From Cyanobacteria bacterium REEB67 (GTDB lineage: Bacteria > Cyanobacteriota > Vampirovibrionia > Obscuribacterales > Obscuribacteraceae), in assembly GCA_018971775.1 (NCBI GenBank), contig JAGXAB010000017.1, positions 1-64,000 on the forward strand: a stretch of 64,000 nucleotides of DNA. The letters run 5' to 3'. Under the pieces are notes generated by a model. The model saw only the letters and a program-made list of their open reading frames with translations, was not told where the DNA came from and searched no databases. The position numbers and the translations under genes are program-made. Positions 42,600-50,786 of this stretch are shown here, one piece after another. Each line of letters starts with the position of its first letter. Position 1 is the first letter of the stretch.

Positions 42600-43711
42600 C
42601 GTTGTTGAAAAAGGAAATTATTGCCTTTGCCGTAGCAGCCCTGAGTTTGTTTTCCGCAGGCCAAGCTCAGGCAGAATCCGAAGGAAAAATGGTCTTCGCC
42701 ATCGACGTCATCCGCCACGGCGATCGCGGCCCAATCGTCGATCTCGCCAGTGCTCCGCACAAATGGCCGCAGGGACTCGGGCAATTGACGCCCGAAGGAA
42801 TGCACCAGGAATATGAGCTGGGCAAAAAATTCCACGATCGCTACATAGTCAAAAACCATCTTTTACCGGAAAAATTTGATGTAGACACAATGTATGTACG
42901 TGCCAGCGACGTCGACAGGACTCTTATGAGCGCCGAATGTACCTTGCTTGGCCTCTACCCTATGGGCACTGGACCGACAACGGAAGCGGGCACGGAAGGC
43001 GCTCCGGCTCGCTATCAACCGATTCCCATTCATACTCGCCCTCGCGACATGGACGATTTACTTATCCCCGACGCCAATAAAGAAGTGCCCAAAATCTACG
43101 AGGAGTACGTCTACAACTCTCCGGAGTGGAAGGAACGTCTCGCTAAAGAGTCAGCAAATTTCGAGCGGTGGGGGAAGCTTGCCGGTTATCCGATTAAGGC
43201 TCCGCGCCAGATGTCGGGAACCGGTGACACTGTTTTTATCCGCAAAATTCATCACGTCCCTATGCCCGAGGGTATGACCGATGAAGACGCTAAAGCGATG
43301 ATTGATTTTGGCGAATGGGTATTCGCCGAAACTTTCAAACCAGCCGAAGTCGGCCAGGTGACCGGTGGCAACTTACTCAAGGTGATTGTCAAGTATCTAG
43401 GCGAATGTAGTGCGAACAAGCCCGACGACAAGCTTAAATACGTCCTTTTTTCCGCTCACGACAGTACAATATCGGCCTTGCTCAGCGCTATGAAAGCGCC
43501 GGCAAAGTTTCGTCCGCCCTATTCTTCAGACTTGAATATTGCGCTTCTGAAAAGTGAAGAAGGCTATTCGGTTAAGGTAACTCTCAACGATGCACCGGTT
43601 GATTTCCCTGGCTCTACAAACGGTGTTAGTTCACTCGAAAAATTCGCCGCACTGGCTCCGGCACATTCGACGCAAAAATCCCAACCTCGTCCGGCGACCG
43701 ATATCAAATAA
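42596..43711 (+). CDS. Secreted histidine acid phosphatase (phytase/AppA-like)
   Basis: Histidine-phosphatase superfamily, branch 2, which releases phosphate from organic phosphates in the periplasm. The 371-residue protein has a signal peptide (TLLKKEIIAFAVAALSLF, cut after AQA). The catalytic RHGxRxP motif, here RHGDRGP at about 40-46, holds the nucleophile His and the phosphate-binding Arg residues. The second motif FSAHDST (about 287-293) holds the proton-donor HD. Branch 2 members include acid phosphatases, phytases and glucose-1-phosphatases; which one this is cannot be told. The start could also be GTG at 42590; GAGGAGAAGG lies just upstream of both. Confidence 0.9.
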   Translation: MTLLKKEIIAFAVAALSLFSAGQAQAESEGKMVFAIDVIRHGDRGPIVDLASAPHKWPQGLGQLTPEGMHQEYELGKKFHDRYIVKNHLLPEKFDVDTMYVRASDVDRTLMSAECTLLGLYPMGTGPTTEAGTEGAPARYQPIPIHTRPRDMDDLLIPDANKEVPKIYEEYVYNSPEWKERLAKESANFERWGKLAGYPIKAPRQMSGTGDTVFIRKIHHVPMPEGMTDEDAKAMIDFGEWVFAETFKPAEVGQVTGGNLLKVIVKYLGECSANKPDDKLKYVLFSAHDSTISALLSAMKAPAKFRPPYSSDLNIALLKSEEGYSVKVTLNDAPVDFPGSTNGVSSLEKFAALAPAHSTQKSQPRPATDIK

Positions 43712-43806
43712 ATGCATTACCTGTTAGTCGGCATACCAGTATAACGACACTACTTTACCGGAATGGGTCGGCGATCGACAATTGTCCGGCTTTTAGTGAG
43801 GTGTCT

Positions 43807-44712
43807 ATGAAAGTTTTTGTTACCGGTGCCAGCGGGTTTATTGGCACAGCTGTTATTAAAGAGTTAGTCGGAGCCGGCCACGAAGTGCTTGGTATGGTGC
43901 GCTCAGACGAAGGTGCGGCAAAAGTGGAGAAATTGGGTGTGAAAGCCCATAGAGCCACCCTCGACAATTTGGAAGGTTTGCAGGCTGGTGCTCGTCAGTG
44001 CGACGCTGTGATTCACTGCGCTTTCAACCACGATTTTTCAAAATTTGCCGCTAATTGCGCCGAAGACAGAGCGGCTATTCTGGCTCTGGGTGAGGCCATG
44101 GTCGGTAAGGACGGTCCTCTGATCGTCACTTCCGGCACCGGATTTCCACTGGACGGTCGTCCGCGCACGGAAGAAGATCCGGCCAATCCAACCACTGTGC
44201 AATATCCCCGTGCTTCGGAAGAAGCTGCTGGTATAGTTGCCGAAAAGCACGGCATAAGAACCATCGTCTTGCGTTTGCCGCAGGTACATGACCGTGAGAA
44301 ATATGGCCTGGTCAGCTATTCCATCGACCTGGCAAAAGCAAAAGGTCTGGTGGCCTATATCGGCGACGGTGAGAATCGCTGGCCGGCAGTGGCTCGCGAT
44401 GACGCCGCCAGGCTTTATTTGCTGGCGCTTGAAAAAGGTTTGGCTGGAGCTCGGTACAATGCTGTCGCAGAAGAAGGCGTTTCAGCTAAAGAAATTTCAG
44501 AATCGATCGGTCGCGGGCTCAACCTGCCCGTCAAATCTATTGCCGCCGACGATGCGCCCGAGTATTTTGGTTGGATGGCGATGTTTGCTGCCCTCCACAT
44601 GCCAGCCTCCGGTGCTCTCACGCAAAAACGCCTGGGATGGCATCCGACCGGCCCGAGCATGATTGACGATCTCGATCATTCCAAGCTTTTTGCAGCTGCC
44701 GTAAAGAGCTGA
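43807..44712 (+). CDS. Extended SDR-family NAD(P)-dependent epimerase/dehydratase-like protein
   Basis: A 301-residue Rossmann-fold protein with GASGFIGTAVI at its start (the GxxGxxG motif) and VIHCAFNHD, a typical strand-4 region of extended SDRs. The Tyr of the YxxxK active site is likely Y in QYPRASEEA, but the Lys four residues on is absent (Glu/Ala there), so catalysis may be altered. ATG at 43807, with GAGG six bases upstream, is better than the GTG at 43801. The nearest relatives are likely NmrA/NAD-dependent epimerases acting on isoprenoid or steroid-like substrates, but this is weak. Confidence 0.85.
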   Translation: MKVFVTGASGFIGTAVIKELVGAGHEVLGMVRSDEGAAKVEKLGVKAHRATLDNLEGLQAGARQCDAVIHCAFNHDFSKFAANCAEDRAAILALGEAMVGKDGPLIVTSGTGFPLDGRPRTEEDPANPTTVQYPRASEEAAGIVAEKHGIRTIVLRLPQVHDREKYGLVSYSIDLAKAKGLVAYIGDGENRWPAVARDDAARLYLLALEKGLAGARYNAVAEEGVSAKEISESIGRGLNLPVKSIAADDAPEYFGWMAMFAALHMPASGALTQKRLGWHPTGPSMIDDLDHSKLFAAAVKS

Positions 44713-44843
44713 CCGACCTTGTCTCCGGAACTTCATTTCGAATATCCGCCGCCGCGTCCTGCTTAGTGGATTTACGCTGTACGTCTGTCCAGGCCCCAGC
44801 TAGTCTACTCCCATGTCTTTTCCACCCCAGGCACAGGTGATTT

Positions 44844-45548
44844 GTGGACCAAGCTGAAAATACCGGCAAAAGTCAGGCCGCGGCGGCACCCAACGACAAT
44901 CTACATTCCCAGGCAGTGGATGAACTGTACAAATTTACGGTCGATAACTTCCGTAAGTTGGATCATGATCACGATGGTTTTATCGGCAAGGAAGAGCTGG
45001 ACGAAACCTTGAAGCAGGGCACTTTCAAAGGCGCCGATCAAGCTAAGGTGTCGGCTTTGCGCAACCACGTCGATGATATTTCAGCTTTGAATGATGACGG
45101 CTGGTTCACCAGCTCCAAAGGCATTTCGGCTCAGGATATGGTAAAGCTCGATTATCTCTGGGAAAAGCAGCAGGGCAATGTCGGCTACGCAGAGCGCATT
45201 CGTGATTTTGGTGTGGCTAATTTTGACAAGCTCGACTTTGACAAACGCGGTCAGATTCTTGGATACGAAGTTGTTGCCGCTAATGGTGACGGTTGCTACG
45301 CTCCGCAAAAGCATGCGATTGTGACGACGATGAGCGCTTATGACCAGTATTCATTTTCATTGCTTCATCGCAATCTGGCCAACATTGGCCACAGTCAGTC
45401 CATCCCTGATGGTATCTGGATGTGCAAGCCTTATCAATATACGACTCAATACGGTATCACCAAAGATGAGCTCGGTAATTATCCATCGGCTGTAGCGGGT
45501 CGCCCGATGTATGACCTGGTCAATAAGTTGAACGACGACTTGAAGTAA
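44844..45548 (+). CDS. EF-hand calcium-binding protein
   Basis: The GTG start at 44844 follows AGGTGATTT. The 234-residue soluble protein has one good EF-hand loop, DHDHDGFIGKEE (about 42-53), with D at positions 1, 3, 5 and E at 12. A second degenerate one appears at DFDKRGQILGYEV. No signal peptide is visible, so it may be cytosolic. Such proteins sense or buffer calcium. I recognise no closer family; the C-terminal half is unfamiliar. Confidence 0.75.
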   Translation: MDQAENTGKSQAAAAPNDNLHSQAVDELYKFTVDNFRKLDHDHDGFIGKEELDETLKQGTFKGADQAKVSALRNHVDDISALNDDGWFTSSKGISAQDMVKLDYLWEKQQGNVGYAERIRDFGVANFDKLDFDKRGQILGYEVVAANGDGCYAPQKHAIVTTMSAYDQYSFSLLHRNLANIGHSQSIPDGIWMCKPYQYTTQYGITKDELGNYPSAVAGRPMYDLVNKLNDDLK

Positions 45549-45593
45549 TTTAGGCCTTTGCTGTAACCGCTGCGGGTGCATATCCGCAAAACG

Positions 45594-45620
45594 CGTAAAT
45601 GGTGTTTGACCACTTACGCT
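45594..45620 (+). terminator. Weak terminator-like hairpin after the EF-hand gene
   Basis: GCGTAAATGGT (45594-45604) pairs with ACCACTTACGC (45610-45620) with one mismatch and a five-base loop; TCTT follows. It lies 46 bases after the stop. The short T-run makes it only a candidate. Confidence 0.4.
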
Positions 45621-45691
45621 CTTGCAATTTGCTTGGAAGGCAGTATCGCTTGAAGACACACTTTGTTTAAAACACTGATCTGGATTCGAAA

Positions 45692-46366
45692 TTAAATCCC
45701 GAGCGAACCGCGGATGTTGTTCAGAAATCCGCCGTTGCCGTTTACATAGGGCGAGCCGTAGCCTCCGGATGCCAGGCCCTGTTGCTGTCTCTGAATTTTG
45801 GCCAGTTTATTTTGCAAGCTATTGGCCTGCCAGCTCGACAGATTGCCGTAAGAAAGCTGTTGTTGGATTTGGGCGGCCTGGCCGGCCAGGTTAGAATACT
45901 GGGGAGCGACGATGTTGCCGTAGGCGCTGTAGTTGTTGTTGTAGCCTATATTGCTGTTTATGCCGCTGCCGTTGAACATATTGCCTATACCCATACCGTG
46001 ATGGTGATGGCAGCCGCCGCCATCGCCATCGCCATCGCCGTCCCTGTCATATCTACCGCCAACGTAATTAGAGCCGTAGCCGCTCTGTCCATAATTGTTA
46101 CTGTAAGCGGCATTGGCGGCCCAGGGATTGTTGTAGCCGGAGGCCAGGGCGGCCTGGGTGGGATTGTAGCTGGCGTTGCCTATGAGCGGATTGTAGGCGC
46201 CGCCGAAGACCGGATTACCGGCGGCTGCCTGGTTTTGAGCATAATATTGCATGGCAAGCTGGTTCAACGCTTTATTGTTATTGTTGTTCGCCAGTGCCGG
46301 CGAGAGAGAGGTCATTGCTAGAGCCACGGCCACCAGTCCAAGTGTGGTGATTGATTTGATGTTCAT
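45692..46366 (-). CDS. Secreted Asn/Gly/Tyr-rich protein with Asp-Gly and His clusters
   Basis: A signal peptide (NIKSITTLGLVAVALAMTSL, cut after ALA) and 200 residues of low-complexity Asn/Gly/Tyr/Ala sequence. A cluster DGDGDGDGG followed by C-HHHH-G (about residues 105-125) could bind metal ions. The N-terminal 55 residues are similar to those of the next gene upstream (46445-46807): shared NNN-x-ALN-x-(L/M)AMQ-x-YAQNQA and the signal peptide. The two are tandem paralogues. It could be a structural surface protein; no function is known to me. Confidence 0.65.
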   Translation of the reverse strand: MNIKSITTLGLVAVALAMTSLSPALANNNNNKALNQLAMQYYAQNQAAAGNPVFGGAYNPLIGNASYNPTQAALASGYNNPWAANAAYSNNYGQSGYGSNYVGGRYDRDGDGDGDGGGCHHHHGMGIGNMFNGSGINSNIGYNNNYSAYGNIVAPQYSNLAGQAAQIQQQLSYGNLSSWQANSLQNKLAKIQRQQQGLASGGYGSPYVNGNGGFLNNIRGSLGI

Positions 46367-46444
46367 GATTTTAAACTTTAACCTCTGGGTTGTTGATGCC
46401 GTGGCTCTAATATCGATCTTCTATGTGTGCATCAGGTGAAGAAA

Positions 46445-46807
46445 TTAGCGGTGCCAATATCTGTGGAAGCAACCTAAATTGCGGTTGTAGATACCTGTGT
46501 TGTAAAGGTTGTTGTAACCATAGTTGGTGGCATAGCTTCCGGCCGGCAGGGCGCCTGCAGACCATGGGGTAGGACCGTTGCCGTAGACGGCAGCAGCTGC
46601 AGCGTAGGGATTGGCGTTGTAACCATAACCGCCGCTGAGAGCCGGATTGTAACCATAAGCATGAGCGCCGAGGGCCTGGTTCTGTGCATACATTTGCATG
46701 GCCATAGCGTTCAGAGCTTGATTGTTGTTGGCGAGGGCTGGGGCGACGGAGGTCACAGCGAGGGCAACGGCTACCATACTGCGGATAGCGATAGTTTTGA
46801 CGTTCAT
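46445..46807 (-). CDS. Small secreted Asn/Gly/Tyr-rich protein (paralogue of 45692-46366)
   Basis: GAGGAGG lies nine bases before the ATG, a strong ribosome binding site. The signal peptide (TIAIRSMVAVALAVTSVAPA, cut after ALA) and the following NNNQALNAMAMQMYAQNQA match the paralogue downstream. The mature 95 residues are Tyr/Gly/Asn-rich (YGYNPALSGGYGYNANPY) and end with a His-containing RNLGCFHRYWHR. The gene lies 78 bases before its paralogue and about 100 bases after the Spy-like gene, all on the minus strand. Confidence 0.65.
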   Translation of the reverse strand: MNVKTIAIRSMVAVALAVTSVAPALANNNQALNAMAMQMYAQNQALGAHAYGYNPALSGGYGYNANPYAAAAAVYGNGPTPWSAGALPAGSYATNYGYNNLYNTGIYNRNLGCFHRYWHR

Positions 46808-46825
46808 GGTGTTAACCTCCTCATT

Positions 46826-46846
46826 GGAGGGGGGTTGACCCCCTCC
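46826..46846 (-). terminator. Strong GC hairpin between the Spy-like gene and the Asn/Gly-rich gene
   Basis: GGAGGGGG (46826-46833) pairs perfectly with CCCCCTCC (46839-46846), with a five-base loop. On the minus strand it lies about 60 bases after the Spy-like stop and just upstream of the next gene's ribosome binding site. There is no T-run, so it may be a processing or attenuation hairpin. Confidence 0.5.
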
Positions 46847-46906
46847 GAGTTTATTCAGTTGGTTGGGATTAGAACAGGGATAGGGATACCTTTGGGCTGG
46901 ACTTGG

Positions 46907-47413
46907 TTAGCCGATTTTGCCGCCGCGTTCGCGACTGCCTTCACGGCCACCTTCACGACCCATGCCTCTGTGATGACCGTGGTGTCCCCAGGCGCCTTCG
47001 GCGTGCATCTTGGCGAACTGAGCCCGTTGTTCGGGGGTGAAGACATCCGACGAGGCAAGCATCATATTCAGCCTTTGATTGGAGAGGTCATCTTTCAAGC
47101 CGTTGATTTTGTTCTGTAGAGCGAGGGCAGCTTGTTTGTCGATAGTGGGCTGGCCAAAGACTCGGCGGAGTTCGTTGTGGGCTACTTCAAGCTCGGCTTT
47201 TTTACTGGCCGTGCTCAGTGTGTACTGGTCGCGCAGGCTGCCAAGTTTTTCGCGTTGTTCAGGTGTCAGTTGCAGTTTGCTGTCGAAGCCGCATTTGTTG
47301 GCGCAGGCCTGGCCGCCGTCTTTAGGGAGTGAAGCGGTCACGGTCGTATCGGCGAAGGCTGGCAAGGTGCTGAGTAACATGCTGGTGATAACGATAGGTC
47401 GTATAAATTTCAT
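46907..47413 (-). CDS. Spy/CpxP-like periplasmic protein (LTxxQ motif)
   Basis: A signal peptide (RPIVITSMLLSTLPAFA) is followed by a helical domain with two LTxxQ-type motifs: QLTPEQREKLGSLR (about 53-66) and VFTPEQRAQFAKMH (about 126-139). These mark the Spy/CpxP family of periplasmic chaperones and metal sensors. The C-terminal 35 residues are Gly/Arg/His-rich (HHGHHRGMGREGG), suggesting metal binding. GGAG lies nine bases before the ATG. It heads the minus-strand cluster and is divergent from a MarR-type regulator, which may control it (inference). Confidence 0.85.
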   Translation of the reverse strand: MKFIRPIVITSMLLSTLPAFADTTVTASLPKDGGQACANKCGFDSKLQLTPEQREKLGSLRDQYTLSTASKKAELEVAHNELRRVFGQPTIDKQAALALQNKINGLKDDLSNQRLNMMLASSDVFTPEQRAQFAKMHAEGAWGHHGHHRGMGREGGREGSRERGGKIG

Positions 47414-47690
47414 TATTTTAGTCTCCAGAATTTTTGGTTTGATTTACGGTTCTTACTTTTGAATCTTTCATCGCACCCCTTACATTGAGTTAGACGCAAG
47501 TCGAGCCGGAATGGTTCAATGAAATAGATTAGACGTTTATCATAATAAAAAGAAGAATCCGATTGTGTGGGTATTGTGAGGTTTAATAGGTTGGTTTACT
47601 GATCATTTATAGGGCGCATGATTGTATGCTGTCCTCGGGAGCCCGGCCCCCTCTGGCTAGTGGGGCATCAGGCGCAGCGTGGAGGTCACC

Positions 47691-48263
47691 GTGTCAGAGC
47701 AAAAAAAATCTACTTCCGGTCTACCTATTAATAGAATCAGCGCAAATAGAAGCAGCGCAAATAGAAGCGATTCTAATAGAAGTGATTCGAGCGCTGAGCC
47801 ATCCGCTGTTGAATCGGGCTCGTCGCTTGTGTCGCTACCGCCGGAAATGCGGCGCAATATAGCTTCCTTGCTCAGTCGCAATGCCAGGTATCTACGCGAG
47901 GACCTTGCCGTGGCGCTCGAACCGCTCCAACTGAGTGTGCACGAGTATGCCATCATGCGCATCGTCGAGAGCGGCCAGGCGGAAACACAGCAGGCTGTGG
48001 CGGCTCGTTATGGTATCGATCGCAGCACGATGGTGGAGATTGCCGATAAGCTTGAACGGCGTGAGCTCCTATCGCGTGTCAAAAATCCGCAGGATAGACG
48101 TAGTTACAATCTCTTGCTCAGCCCTAAAGGGCGCAAAACATTGACGAGGGCTAAAAGGATCGCTGAAGCATTCTACAAAAAGTTTTTGCAACCCCTGAGC
48201 GAGGCAGAAAGCATAATGATCTACGAGTCTCTGGCCAAGCTGATTGCGGCAAGAGACTCGTAG
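47691..48263 (+). CDS. MarR-family transcriptional regulator
   Basis: GTG at 47691 has GGAGG five bases upstream and is preferred to GTG 47679. The 190-residue protein has a Ser/Asn/Arg-rich N-terminal tail coded by a 15-bp tandem repeat. A MarR winged helix domain follows at about 50-180: LSVHEYAIMRIVESGQAETQQAVAA is the recognition region (AARYGIDRSTMVEIADKLE), then DRRSYNLLLSPKG with the wing. MarR proteins respond to small phenolics or oxidants and control efflux or stress genes. It is divergent from the Spy-like gene about 280 bases away. Confidence 0.9.
   Translation: MSEQKKSTSGLPINRISANRSSANRSDSNRSDSSAEPSAVESGSSLVSLPPEMRRNIASLLSRNARYLREDLAVALEPLQLSVHEYAIMRIVESGQAETQQAVAARYGIDRSTMVEIADKLERRELLSRVKNPQDRRSYNLLLSPKGRKTLTRAKRIAEAFYKKFLQPLSEAESIMIYESLAKLIAARDS
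47730..47789 (+). repeat. Four tandem 15-bp units in the MarR N-terminal tail
   Basis: Four in-frame 15-base units (47730-47744, 47745-47759, 47760-47774, 47775-47789) begin AATAGAA. They code for variants of N-R-(I/S)-(S/D)-(A/S). The first two units differ at only one base. Such a short in-frame array could change copy number without a frameshift. Confidence 0.75.
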
Positions 48264-48300
48264 ATCATCTTTTTAAATTTGTGGACGAATCCAATTTTAC

Positions 48301-49482
48301 TTATGGTCTCTTGTGCTGCTGCTCCCAGGGTTGACGAGGATCTGGCTGCGGTGCGGCGGCAGGACGGGGGGGCGGTGGAGGGGCTTCGCGATGCTGAGGC
48401 TGGGGCGTACGCTGTTGCTGCAGCTCCTGTTGTCTTACTTGCATTTCGTGCTGACGCTGCTGATCTAGTTGCTGTTGTTGTTGCTGTTGTCTTACCTGCA
48501 TTTCGTGCTGACGCTGCTGATCTAGTTGCTGTTGTTGTTGCTGTTGTCTTACTTGCATTTCGTGCTGGCGTTGCTGATCTTGCTGGATCTGCTGCGGATT
48601 TGGTCGTCCGAGATTCTGATTTTCAGCGGGGCGATTGAACTGGCCCTGGCCAGCATGGGGCAGGCGCTGACGACCGTCGTAAGCCGGTACGGACGGCGCT
48701 GCTGGTGCTACCGGGGCAATGCGACCGAGATTTTGCATACGTGGATCGTAGATTGGCTGCGGCGCACCGATGGGAGCCGGTCCATGTGGACGCTGATCAC
48801 CGCCTTGATAATAGGGTCTGGCGCCACTTCCACCATTGTTTACTCTTTGATTATTGATGTTCGTTTCGTTTATCGTCGTGTTACTGACTCGATTAGTGGT
48901 TATATAAGTATTGGTCTGGTTCCAGCTGTTCTGATGCCAATCCTGGTTTTGAAATTGATCGCGGTAGCCCTGGTCTTGCCAGTTACGACGGAAATCGTCA
49001 CGATGGTCGTTCCAGTCGTTTTCGCGATATCTCTCACGTTCCTGCCAGCCGCGATAACGGTCGTCATCGAAGTCATAGCCTCGTCTCTGGCCCCAGAGTA
49101 GATCGCCGACGATGATACCAGCGACGGCGGCAAGGGGATCGACGCGATAGCCGTTGTCGTAACCGACTTGACCATCCGGAGCACAATAGGCTTGATTGGT
49201 TTGCATCTCAGCAATTTGTTCGACACCATCGGGAGTGGCCATGGTGACATTGCGGAAGCCACTGTCGCAGCCATTTTGGGTCAATTCTACCTGGATCTGT
49301 AAGTCGCCTAATCCACCGACGAACTCATCGTCTTTCGTTTTTCTGACTAGATCGGCAGCTGCTCTTGGATCAAGCTGCTGCAACTGATCGCGCATCTCGT
49401 CAGCCGCGGCATGCGGATCGTTGACCATGATGCGACTGAGACGGTCGGATTCGCGGTCTGTGTAATCGTCCATTGGGCCCAT
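48301..49482 (-). CDS. Gln-rich protein of unknown function with 19-residue repeats
   Basis: The 393-residue protein has no signal peptide. Its first 100 residues look folded (DPHAAADEMRDQLQQLDPR, then ADLVRKTKDDE and NGCDSGFRNV). A segment near 108-135 (VDPLAAVAGIIVGDLLWG) is hydrophobic enough to be a membrane span. From 150 on it is Arg/Asp/Asn/Gln-rich, and at about 300-350 it contains repeats of QQRQHEMQVRQQ, coded by a 57-bp tandem array. The end is Pro-rich. I recognise no family; it may be a phase-separating or scaffold protein, but this is speculation. Confidence 0.6.
   Translation of the reverse strand: MGPMDDYTDRESDRLSRIMVNDPHAAADEMRDQLQQLDPRAAADLVRKTKDDEFVGGLGDLQIQVELTQNGCDSGFRNVTMATPDGVEQIAEMQTNQAYCAPDGQVGYDNGYRVDPLAAVAGIIVGDLLWGQRRGYDFDDDRYRGWQERERYRENDWNDHRDDFRRNWQDQGYRDQFQNQDWHQNSWNQTNTYITTNRVSNTTINETNINNQRVNNGGSGARPYYQGGDQRPHGPAPIGAPQPIYDPRMQNLGRIAPVAPAAPSVPAYDGRQRLPHAGQGQFNRPAENQNLGRPNPQQIQQDQQRQHEMQVRQQQQQQQLDQQRQHEMQVRQQQQQQQLDQQRQHEMQVRQQELQQQRTPQPQHREAPPPPPRPAAAPQPDPRQPWEQQHKRP
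48428..48580 (-). repeat. 57-bp tandem repeat (two full units plus a partial third)
   Basis: Units start at 48428, 48485 and 48542, exactly 57 bases apart. The first two are almost identical (one difference seen), the third stops after about 39 bases. They encode 19-residue Gln-rich units of the gene at 48301-49482, suggesting recent expansion. Confidence 0.85.
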
Positions 49483-49604
49483 TTATCTTCTTCACTCCGA
49501 GTCGGGGGTGGGTGATAGTCACATCTTAGTCATGTATATGCCCTAAGGTAATGAGGATTCTACGTAAGCCACTTGACCACAGTTTTTTTGATTTAATCGG
49601 TAAA

Positions 49605-49623
49605 ACCCTTAATTGAAAAGGGT
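49605..49623 (-). terminator. Possible terminator of the gene at 49666-50517
   Basis: On the minus strand ACCCTT pairs with AAGGGT over six bases with a seven-base loop, followed by TTTT. It lies about 43 bases after the stop. The stem is short and AT-poor, so confidence is modest. Confidence 0.4.
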
Positions 49624-49665
49624 CTTAGGGCCTATTTGTACGACCGTTCGACGAAAATAAAATCG

Positions 49666-50517
49666 CTATTTAATCGTTTTTGTATGGGCAGTGGGGGGCA
49701 ATAATGCGGCGTCGCCATTGTTTACCAAAAAGTGATGAAGCGATGCTTTTGCGTCGAAGCCATCGTTCAATTTATCGCTTATTTTGAAAGGTGCCACCAG
49801 CTTTGGTTGGCTGCGGATTGTGCCGTTTTTATCGGCAGCGCCTTCGATGAGCATCAAATCGTCGACCGAGACGAGCGGACCAATCTTGATCCAGCTTGTC
49901 GCATCGTGGCGATGTCGTACATATTGAATCTGTTTGTCGGCTTTGTTGATCACGACCTCGATATCGTTGACATCGAAGTTGACGTGAAAGGCATTTTTAG
50001 AATTGCCGGACATCGTGGAGTCGATAAAATAACTGATTTGATCTGCCGATTGCGTGGATGAAACTGCGGGGAAACGCATCAGATGCCAGATTGCGCCTGT
50101 ACCGTCTCGCTGGCAGCCAAAGCTATCGGTATGGCGGCTCAGATATGAAGCTGTTTCGCCGATACGTCCATCGGTCCTGCTGGTGAAAGAGGCATTTTCC
50201 GTTTGCCAGGTGCCGGCTAACCAGCTTGGGATAGGCATCCAGAAGACTTCGGTGTTCTGCTGCGGCAATAGATTGTCCGACCATTTTGTCCCCTGTTGCA
50301 AGCGCGGGGCAATTGTATTTTTCCATTCGGCAAGCGGTAAGCGGTCGCTTGGTGTCCAGCTTTCATCGATACCACCCTCGAGCGGTTTGCTCGTCTGAGC
50401 ATGAGTGCTGTCGCTGTCATGGCCGCAAAAAAACAGGAAAGCAATGGCAAAACAGAGCGTAAAAAATACTTTGACGCTGGCAGGGCGTTTGAATATTTGT
50501 CTGATAAGGCGCGGCAT
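49666..50517 (-). CDS. Secreted protein of an unrecognised family (paralogue of the gene at 2002-2808)
   Basis: ATG at 50517 gives PRLIRQIFKRPASVKVFF and a hydrophobic core (TLCFAIAFLFFCGHD), a signal peptide or lipoprotein-like anchor. The longer frame to 50613 is less likely. The 283-residue protein shares ordered motifs with the protein at 2002-2808: W-T-PS-D-RLPL-x-x-W, IAPRL, DNLLP, IPSWLAGTW, and near the C-terminus S-Q-P-x-x-V-A-P-F. The Trp, Pro and Gly positions match across the whole length, so they are true homologues. Function unknown. It stands alone between a Gln-rich protein and a TPR gene. Confidence 0.75.
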   Translation of the reverse strand: MPRLIRQIFKRPASVKVFFTLCFAIAFLFFCGHDSDSTHAQTSKPLEGGIDESWTPSDRLPLAEWKNTIAPRLQQGTKWSDNLLPQQNTEVFWMPIPSWLAGTWQTENASFTSRTDGRIGETASYLSRHTDSFGCQRDGTGAIWHLMRFPAVSSTQSADQISYFIDSTMSGNSKNAFHVNFDVNDIEVVINKADKQIQYVRHRHDATSWIKIGPLVSVDDLMLIEGAADKNGTIRSQPKLVAPFKISDKLNDGFDAKASLHHFLVNNGDAALLPPTAHTKTIK

Positions 50518-50786
50518 CTTGCAAAAAGTATACCGTCTGCGCGAAAAAAGGCGGAACCTTGTAGTGGATCGGCAATGAGACGGGTGGTCGAGCTCGCTAT
50601 AGAAAGGTAACAAAGTGGTTGGTCGACGTCAGCAGCGGGAATACGAGATTTGCCATGATAGATTTCAATAGACGAAAATAAGAGTGGTCAGTACACCCGC
50701 CAACGGATGAAGGCAGAGCCATTAGCAGCAATTATGCCAATACAGACTTTTTTGTCGCCCTGGCCGGTATAGCGATAGCCGGGCTA

